Part shown: one piece after another, positions 56,681 through 64,000 of the stretch
Layout: each line of letters begins with the position of its first letter
Position numbering within the stretch: the first letter of the stretch is position 1
Assembly: GCF_018812025.1 (NCBI RefSeq)
Contig: NC_063049.1
Span: forward strand, 7,525,102-7,589,101
Direction: 5' to 3'
DNA: 64,000 bases
DNA from: Megalobrama amblycephala
Taxonomy: Eukaryota > Chordata > Actinopteri > Cypriniformes > Xenocyprididae
Made by a program: the position numbers and the translations under genes
Notes under the pieces: generated by a model
What the model saw: the letters and a program-made list of their open reading frames with translations, nothing else
The model's database searches: none
Told to the model about the DNA's origin: nothing

Positions 56681-58060
56681 TAGCGACACCAGCTTTTGTT
56701 TTCAATGTAAAGTTCTGATTACATCTTTCCCCACCAAACACAGAATATTCCGTTATTTGCAAGAAAACGCTTCCCCGCCAAACAAGGAATTTTCCGGGTT
56801 TCCACATTTTCACTGTTATACACTAGGGGGTGCTATGACACATCTTCTGAAAGTGTACTGAACCTCCTGATCAAAACACATGCAAAGAAGATGCAGAAAC
56901 AAGTGATATCATATGCAATGATATGCATATATAAAATAATGCGATCACCAACATTATACAGCATATAAATCAAAATGGCCTAATGTCACTGAATGAAATG
57001 TTAACCCAGGAAGAGCTATGGGACAGTGCAAGCATTAGGGGTGTTGATGAACTTGATTTACTCTGTTTTGATCATCGCTCTGAATCCGATCCAGATGTAG
57101 ACTGACAAAAAATGTGATTTTCTCAGCTTTTTGCTCAAAATGTTTTTAATGTAACTTTCCCATATTTAAGTGTTTATAAAAGAAGAATGCATGAAGCTAG
57201 AATAAAATAGTTTTTTTTTTTTGTTGTTTAAAAGCAGTGGGTCTGTTCTTTTGATATATTGCATGTTCAGATATTCGTACAACAACAAACAATTCTCTGG
57301 TCCATGAAATTTTTATGAAAATGATCAAAAACACTGGCGGTGGCTGGCAACTTTAAAAAAAAAAAAAACACTGGCAGGGAAAGAGTTAATGTTTCACTGA
57401 ACATGTGAAATACATCAGTTAAAGATCTCCAAACAGATCATAAACAGAAAGCGAGAGAGAGATGAATGACACTCATCTATAGCACACCTGTTTTGAGCGC
57501 AGAAGTTTACAGTAGCTTACAGAGGATAGAGGCAGAACATCCCAGGTGCTGGAACGCCCCGGGAACAGGCGACTGCTGCTGTTTTGTCAACTTGCTGACA
57601 CCATGGCAGAGCTCGGTTTATTTTTTATTTCTAACAGCCCAATGGAAATGGAAAAAACTGTGTTGTTGATCATTACCAGCGAAGGTGTGAAAGACATTCC
57701 AGAGCTCAGGAATGCATTGTATGGAAATTATTAACTTCAAATAGATTAATAAACATTAAGCATCTGAAGGCCTGATCAGACAAAAGAGCAGCGTGGCAAA
57801 GTAGATCAGGACCATATGCCCGTGGAACACTGCCATAGGACGGGTCTGATCATTGGGATTCAGGGACAAAATAAGATCTGAGCAGTGCTAGAGCATGCAG
57901 TAATATGGGAAATCTCACAAAATACGTCCAGGTTATAATATTATGTTGCATGAAGATAATGAAGCCATTCATGTAACATCAAAATTACGTTTTTTTTTTT
58001 TTGTTTGTTTTTTTTTCACTTAACGGGACAGATATTTTGAAGATGACCTTGATGAAGATG
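56681..58060. other. Intron 1, unassigned
   Basis: No gene recognised. Open frames at 57466-57734 have no known features. Confidence 0.4.
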
Positions 58061-58064
58061 ATCT

Positions 58065-58222
58065 TGGTAACCAAAAAGTTTTGGTTACTATTGACTTCCA
58101 TTGTATGGACAAAACACATTACACATTTTTCAAAATATCTTGATATTCTGCAGCAAAAACAACTTGAGGGTGAGTAAATGATGACAGAATTTTCATTTTT
58201 GGGTTAATTATCCCTTTAACAG
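58065..58222. repeat. Foldback right-arm fragment
   Basis: Contains AACTTGAGGGTGAGTAAATG and ends in a degraded TTATCCCTTTAAC. Same family as 6650-6979. Confidence 0.75.
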
Positions 58223-58630
58223 GAGATTCACTCATTGAGGCCCTTTTCAAAGGAAGGCTGTTCTAACGAGCTTTGCTCATAAAACGTGGATCTATGCCAA
58301 CATACTTTTCTGTTCTATTTACCATCTGCATTTCAGGTCAGCCCTCTGTCCCTCATTGGACCACAATGTCAACAATCTCTCTAAAAATATTCCCCCTTTT
58401 CAACCCCCAAACAAATGTTCTGCAACGAGCCCTTCTGTTGCCCAACTGTTGTCAGAACTTTGACCTCACAGAGAGCAGCTTTCCTGCACAGAGAGCTTGA
58501 AACATCCCCAAAACTTCTCCTTTCCAAAGCCACAATGATGTATGACTGCTCATAAAACATAAATTGAGTTTTTCGAGTAATCAAGTTTAAAACAAAAGCA
58601 GCTTTCAAACCAAAGTCATGTGAAATAAGA
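58223..58630. other. Intron 1, exon 1 end, unassigned
   Basis: No gene or element recognised. Confidence 0.35.
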
Positions 58631-58633
58631 CAC

Positions 58634-58665
<32 letters not shown>

Positions 58666-58674
58666 CAGATAGAC

Positions 58675-58763
<89 letters not shown>
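58634..58763. repeat. (GATA)n microsatellite near the exon 1 donor
   Basis: About 32 tetranucleotide units with two GACA variants. It ends about 31 bases from the neurabin exon 1 splice donor. Confidence 0.95.
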
Positions 58764-58794
58764 TTCACTGTTCTGTCACAAAGATATTGCTTAC

Positions 58795-60543
58795 CCGTAT
58801 CGGCTCGGTGGAGAATCTGATTTTCCGTCTTGGAGAGCGTTCCTCATCCTCTGACAAACCAGGAGCTTCATCATACTCCTCATAGACCTCATCTTCATCC
58901 TCATCCTCCTCATCCTGCTGGTCCAGAATCGCTTCCTTATCATCCACAAATGCAGCATTCTCAAAACTATAAAACACTGGAGAAGTTTTCCCACATTCAT
59001 CTGTATCTTCCTGCTCACTCTCCTCATCATCTTCATGACAGTTACTCCTCTTTATGCTCTCCTCCTCCTCCTCCTCCTCCTCCTCATCCTCATCCTCATC
59101 TTGATATGATAAACACACAACCTTCTTCAGCTGTTCGTCCTCTGTATGGTTTTGAGGTGATGACACCTTCAGAGGGTTCAGATCTTCTTTTGGTGACTCA
59201 GATTTAAGTTCCCTTTGCAGCTTCACCTCTGACATAACATCCTCCAAAAACTCTTCGTCATTCTCCTCGCTTTCTGAAGACTCGTTCTGGACCACGACCA
59301 GCTCAGCCCGCACCACTCCCGCACCAGCAGGGTCTAGACTCTGTGTGGCCTGCTCACGAGAGATGTCCTGAGACGGACTGTGAATTACGTGGTTCTCACT
59401 TTTTGGTTCCTCAGGACTCAAAGGCCGTTTATAGAGACTGCTAGAAGATTTGAGATCATTCGCAGGAGGACTACTAAGTTGGGTTGGTTTATTTGTCGAG
59501 GAATCTTTCACCAAGTCAGAGCCGCCTGAAGACGGAGAACGTTTAAATGGGCTATGAGCAGAGGGCGAAAGAGGCTCGCCGGTGCTCCTGCTGGTCGGGG
59601 AGGTTGGTTTGTATGAAACCGGGCTGATGGACTTGAACGGAGGGCTGCCAGGTTCTGTTTTAGGTGAGAATGATTTGGGTGATGCGTCAGAGTTTGGAGA
59701 TGTGGGTTTGTGTGCTTGATCAGTACCTGGGGAGGTGGGTTTCTGGGAACGCCCTCGTGGAGATGAGTGCTCAGTGGGGCTTTTAGCAGAAACTTGTACT
59801 GACTCTTCATTGTCACCATCCACAATGAAGTTCTCCAACCGCTTGGAAATAGGCCCCGCATTCAGTGACAGCCTATTGACCTGTTTTGAGTCCTCAGCGT
59901 CCCTCCTTTCCTCTGGGGCACTCCTCACAGGTGACGTCGGGCTTTTGCTGACACTACTGCTGTTGCTATTTTCAGAAGATCCGAAGGACCTCCGGGCCCC
60001 GCGCCCCTCCTCAGGCACCTTCCCCTGAGACAGCCGAGTAGAGACTCTGCCGGGTACCGGCCTCTCTGCGACGGGCCCTCTTTCAAAGAGCTTTCTGGTC
60101 ACTGAAAATTTCTCCGCCAGGGCAACTTTATCTATCTCGACTTCCTCTCCCTTTGGAGTTCTGTCCGTGTTTTGCGGATCTTGGTTGCTGGCACTACTGA
60201 GGGAGGTTTTGTTGGTGCTGACTGGGAACTTGGACACTGGGGACACAGGAGATGATGATGATACATCCGCTTTGTGAGCAGGTTTAATCTCCGGACTCTC
60301 CTGTGATTGCTGGCCATCCATTTGCAAGAAAATGTTCTTGATTTTGTTTATCCGGTTGCCAAACGGCCTCCCTCGGGTGTCCTCTCGGGGGTCGCTGGCT
60401 CCATTAGCATAAGATTTGGCCTCGCTGTCGGATTTGGTCCCATCAAAAGAGCACTTAATGGCGTGGAAGTCCGACTTGTATGCATTTCTATGCGGGGACG
60501 CGCTGCGCAGGGTGCGTTCACCCTTGCTCTCAGCTTTGATCAT
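58795..60543 (-). CDS. ppp1r9a: Neurabin-1-like, coding exon 1 (actin-binding region to PP1 docking motif)
   Basis: 583 codons from ATG at 60543 to donor ATACGG|GTAAGC after 58795, phase 0. The start is chosen because MIKAESKGERTLRSASPHRN aligns with the neurabin N-terminus. A TTG 6 bases upstream only extends the open frame. Residues ~1-150 are the F-actin-binding region (INKIKNIFLQM, KLFERG). Residues ~150-440 are a Ser/Thr-Pro-rich linker with repeated KPTSP. An acidic tract with nine consecutive Glu lies at about 482-496. The PP1-docking RVxF-type motif KIRF is at 574-577. Neurabins recruit PP1 to dendritic spines and bundle actin. KIRF plus the later PDZ sequence favour neurabin-1 over spinophilin. 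Which teleost paralogue this is cannot be told. Confidence 0.94.
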
Positions 60544-60677
60544 TTTCAATGACTTTCAAAACTCTTTCCTACTTGAAAACTGTATTTTTTTAGGTCCGTG
60601 GTTCTGTATCCTCAATTGGACAATGGCATGAGCCCTTCAGAGTCACTCTGATACATGGTATCAAATCCCGCGCTCAT
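60544..60677 (-). other. ppp1r9a: 5' UTR part of the first coding exon
   Basis: A strong acceptor (GTTTCTTTTCTTTTCAG) precedes 60677 on the minus strand. This implies at least one upstream non-coding exon, which I could not locate. The UTR begins immediately with the ATG of a small upstream frame. Confidence 0.65.
60612..60677 (-). CDS. Upstream ORF, 21 codons, in the neurabin 5' UTR
   Basis: Starts MSAGFDTMYQSDSEG at the first base after the acceptor and stops with TGA at 60612, 69 bases before the main ATG. Two more in-frame ATGs lie inside it. It could damp translation of the main frame. Whether it is translated is unknown. Confidence 0.4.
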   Translation of the reverse strand: MSAGFDTMYQSDSEGLMPLSN

Positions 60678-61796
60678 CTGAAAAGAAAAGAAACAATCAA
60701 CTGAAACGAGCGTTTACATTTTTAACGCGAGCACGAGCGCGTTAACCGTTTGTTATTTCGCCGCTCTTTTGTTAGCAGATAAAATCATCCGCCTGATCAA
60801 AGAAACTTCTTCAACTCGGATCAAAACTTTCCAACAGTGATTTTCAGGCAGATCCACTGGACTCCATTGATCCAGTGCTAAAATATCTGACAGTGCCACA
60901 GAATTGAAGATATTATTCAAAGAGTTGAAGTTAGATTAAATAATGTTCTTCAAATTATGAATGTAACCTCACCACCAAACCCACTAAAGCTGCTCCACTG
61001 GGACTCGCCGTGGAACAATAGCTCAGCATTAGTTTCCACAAATGATCAAAATAAAGTTTCGGAAATCGAGTTACAAACAATTACAGTTTCTGAAACAATC
61101 AAGTCATCTACTTCTCTTACCTCCACGGATATCTCGGTGTCTACGGGCGCCGGTTCTTCTGCTGTGTGTAATTTAGATCCCCAACCATGTCATTTGTTTC
61201 ACCGCCATGGTTCTCCAACGTAGTGCTATCCGATTCCCGAACGAATCGTTCATGTGAGTCAGTTCGTTGTAATGATTCGGTCTAGAAAGAGTTCGTTAAT
61301 CAGTCAGTGAGGGAGAAGCTTTGTTTGGGACTTGGGAGGAAAGCTTTAGTGACATCGTAAACAAGCGACATTTCGAGAAATTAGGACAATATCTATCTGG
61401 ACAGTTAAATATAAGAAACAGGGTGTCGAACAGAATGACACAAACAAATTAAAACAGACAAATAAACAATACCCTTTTTCATAGTATCGTAATGTTCCTA
61501 CAGTGTGTTTTTTTTATGGATTTTAGATTTAACAAAATTATTATTAAACAACTAGACAAGTTTATGGTCAGCGCGGTATGACTGGTGAATTGTTTTATTA
61601 GAACCGGCTCGCTGAAGTGAACAGACCGAACGAATCGATTCGCCAAATGAATCGAACTCCCTACGCAACTCCAGTGTCTCTCTTCCCTATTGAACTACAT
61701 ACTTCACAGACCTGTCGCACCGCTGCGCGTTCCCGACGCTACACGAGCACATTCCAGGGCTGCTAATAATCCCAACCCCCTTCCCGACTGCTAATT
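60678..61796. other. Upstream of first coding exon, no exon identified
   Basis: Would be intron or promoter of the neurabin gene. An open frame at 60957-61223 (plus strand) has no known features. About 61230-61300 and 61620-61650 carry AACGAATCG motifs of a repeat also seen near 30540. No CpG island is evident. Confidence 0.4.
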
Positions 61797-61922
61797 CTAC
61801 TATGGCGAGGGTTTGGCTAATGTATATTAATTAGCTCACGGTGACGTGACCTAGAAACCTGTGTGGAGCGTCCAGTCACGAATTCTAATTAATATTCATT
61901 AGCCAAACCTTCGCTGTAGTGT
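61797..61922. repeat. Short palindromic element
   Basis: The left arm 61797-61834 (GCGAGGGTTTGGCTAATGTA, TATTAATTAG) is matched in inverse by 61885-61922. The loop is about 50 bases. Confidence 0.85.
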
Positions 61923-62930
61923 GATTTATTTCGTTTCCTGATCACAAGATTGATTCAGCCCAGGTTAGGTCGAGAATGGCGTGTGAAAGAACCGATTCAG
62001 CAGTTCGTTGATGAGTAAGGATAAGTGGATAACCAACGAATAAAAATATGTACATTCATTTTTATCAGTTATATATTATTAATAATAATACAATAATATT
62101 GTATTTTATTCATTTTAATTTTTCAATTTAATTCAATTTATTACCCATTTAATAATTTTAATTATGTATTGTGCATTATTCATAATTGTTTTGTTGAAAA
62201 TGTGTGCTACAGCATGCTCAACATTGGAGGAAACCAGAAGTTTCAGAATCTGTCATTGAAAACTCATTGAAAAGTCATACTGATTGATTGACTGCTGATC
62301 TGAATATATATTGATTATGGCCTTGAATATTACACAAGTTCAAAGGTCGGACTTCAAATCACAGTGTGAATTCTTGCTGCTGTCAGAATGATCCAATTAT
62401 CTCAATTGTGCTGCTGAAATAAACATTTATCAAACTGAAAGAAACATTTGGTCAGTTCAGTCTTTGAATACAAAGCATGTGAGTTTCGGTGTCGGGTGAT
62501 GTGGCAGTTGGAAACCCCTGTCTCATGTCCCAGCCCTCTTTCCCAGCTCTATTCACAGATGTCCGTCTGATATTTCCTCCAGTTCTCTTGTCTGACAGTG
62601 TGTGTGTCACTGATGTGCCTGATTCAGTCAGATCTGCATACATTACAGGGGGCAACAAGATTGAGATTATGTTCCAGTATGAGAAGCATATACTTTATTT
62701 CTGTTAGGGAACTAAAATTAGGGAAAAGATTTTAAGGGCAAATCTTTATTTTGTGTTATTACAGATGCTTTGTTGTCTTTCGTATGTCTTTATGAGACTG
62801 GAGTCAGTTCCCTGGTGACCAAACAGCTTAAATTTCAGAAAGTGTTAATAAAAAACACAGGGAATAAATAATGAAGGAAAAAGGGGAAGAAAACTGAGAG
62901 TTGCATAGCATACGATGAAAAATACTAGGT
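61923..62930. other. Unassigned non-coding stretch
   Basis: AT-rich in 62040-62190. No gene recognised. Confidence 0.4.
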
Positions 62931-63715
62931 TAAAGGGTTAGTTCAACTAAAAATGAAAATTCTGTCATTTATTACTCACCCTCATGCTGTTCCACACCCG
63001 TGAGACCTTCGTTCATCTTCAGAACACAAATTAAGATATTTTTGTTGAAATCCGATGGCTCCGTGAGGCCTCCATAGGGAGCAATGACATTTCCTCTCTC
63101 AAGATCCATTAATGTACTAAAAACATATTTAAATCAGTTCATGTGAGTACAGTGGTTCAATATTAATATTATAAAGCGACAAGAATATTTTTGGTGCGAC
63201 AAAATAACGACTTATTTAGTGATGGCCAATTTCAAAACACTGCTTCAAGAAGCTTCAGAGCGTTATGAATCTTTTGTGTCAAATCATGATTCGGATCCCG
63301 TGTCAATCCGCCAAACTGCTGAAATCACGTGACTTTGGCGCACCGAACTGCTGATTCGACACGCTGATTCATTTGTGCTCCGAAGCTTCCTGAAGCAGTG
63401 TTTTGAAATCGGCCATCACTAAATAAGTCGTTATTTTGTTTTTTTGGTGCACCAAAAATATTCTCATCGCTTTATAATATTAATATTGAACCACTGTACT
63501 CATATGAACTGATTTAAATATGTTTTTAGTGCATTAATGGATCTTGAGAGAGGAAATGTCATTGCTCCCTATGCAGACCTCACTGAGCCATCAGATTTCA
63601 ACTAAAATATCTTAATTTGTGTTCCGAAGATTAACAAAGGTCTTACGGGTGTGGAACGACATGAGGGTGAGTAATAAATGACAGAATTTTCATCTTTGGG
63701 TGAACTAACCCTTTA
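62931..63715. repeat. Foldback element of the 'gttcaactaaaaatg' family
   Basis: Arms TAAAGGGTTAGTTCAACTAA and the inverse ending GGGTGAACTAACCCTTTAA. The centre is the palindrome TTAGTGATGGCC...GGCCATCACTAA. Closely related to 47552-48414. Confidence 0.88.
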
Positions 63716-63976
63716 ATATTAGGCTTATGCATGAACAATTAATCTAAGGTAATGACAGTAAGAGACCATGAAGAATTTTTTATCTATAGTTATTTAAAAA
63801 AACATAATGTTTGAGTTGTCCTCTTATGTCTTTGCAGGGGTTTTGTGGTCTATTTGACCTCAAAGTGATTTCCTTTCTGTGGTTCTTCTGAAATTTTCAC
63901 TCAAGGGATGACGTATATGTACCTGTAAAATATAAAAGACCAACATGTTTCCTCAAAAGGAGCTCAGCAAGATCTT
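63716..63976. other. Unassigned
   Basis: No feature seen. Confidence 0.35.
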
Positions 63977-64000
63977 AAAGGGGACCTATTATGACATTTT
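63977..64000 (+). mobile_element. Start of a DNA element cut by the window edge
   Basis: AAAGGGGACCTATTATGAC matches the terminus of the element at 11381. The rest lies outside the window. Confidence 0.55.

Noticed and set aside
58765..58794. Extension of the neurabin exon 1 frame to a stop at 58765
   Set aside because: A good donor (CGG|GTAAGC) at 58795/58794 joins in phase to exon 2. The extra nine codons have no family match.
58830..59207. Plus-strand open frame of 125 codons rich in Pro and His
   Set aside because: It is the antisense shadow of the acidic, Glu-rich region of neurabin exon 1.
60544..60549. TTG start two codons before the neurabin ATG
   Set aside because: The family N-terminus begins at the ATG at 60543.
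60957..61223. 88-codon plus-strand frame upstream of neurabin
   Set aside because: No recognisable similarity, no splice or promoter context. Likely chance.

Overview
This is teleost fish DNA, almost certainly from a cyprinid (the zebrafish, carp and goldfish family). It is AT-rich, has vertebrate-type introns, and is packed with short inverted-repeat DNA transposons of the kind that crowd cyprinid genomes. I cannot name the species from sequence alone.

The one host gene lies on the minus strand and is a neurabin-1-like gene (ppp1r9a family, a protein phosphatase 1 targeting and actin-binding scaffold). Its coding start is at 60543. Five coding exons fit with exact splice phases: 58795-60543, 23289-23421, 22356-22476, 17202-17306 and 10013-10139. 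Together they encode 745 residues: the actin-binding N-terminus, a Ser/Thr-Pro-rich linker, an acidic segment, the PP1-docking motif KIRF and the PDZ domain. The C-terminal coiled coils (and SAM domain, if present) must lie left of position 1 or in exons I cannot see. Intron 1 is about 35.4 kb and holds most of the window.

The left end (1-6477) is a full-length young LTR retrotransposon with two 368-bp LTRs that differ at only two sites. Its integrase lies upstream of reverse transcriptase, although its domains are Ty3/gypsy-type. That arrangement identifies the Gmr1 group of deuterostome Ty3/gypsy-like elements. The gag-protease-integrase frame and the RT-RNase H frame differ by one register and meet at an A run.

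The remaining non-genic DNA is a layered record of transposition. It has four copies of a ~970-bp TTAA-flanked element, several hAT-type elements with perfect 8-bp target duplications, and a Tc1-like transposase pseudogene holding a hAT element that itself holds another hAT MITE with a tRNA-like segment. It also has a LINE RNase H remnant split by a TTAA element, many long foldbacks, a 3.2-kb foldback split by a hAT element, and a tandem pair of ~1.68-kb repeats that differ only in homopolymer lengths. Microsatellites include a ~460-bp GT-rich tract and a GATA tract next to the exon 1 splice donor. Stretches not listed as elements are intronic or flanking DNA in which I recognise no gene.
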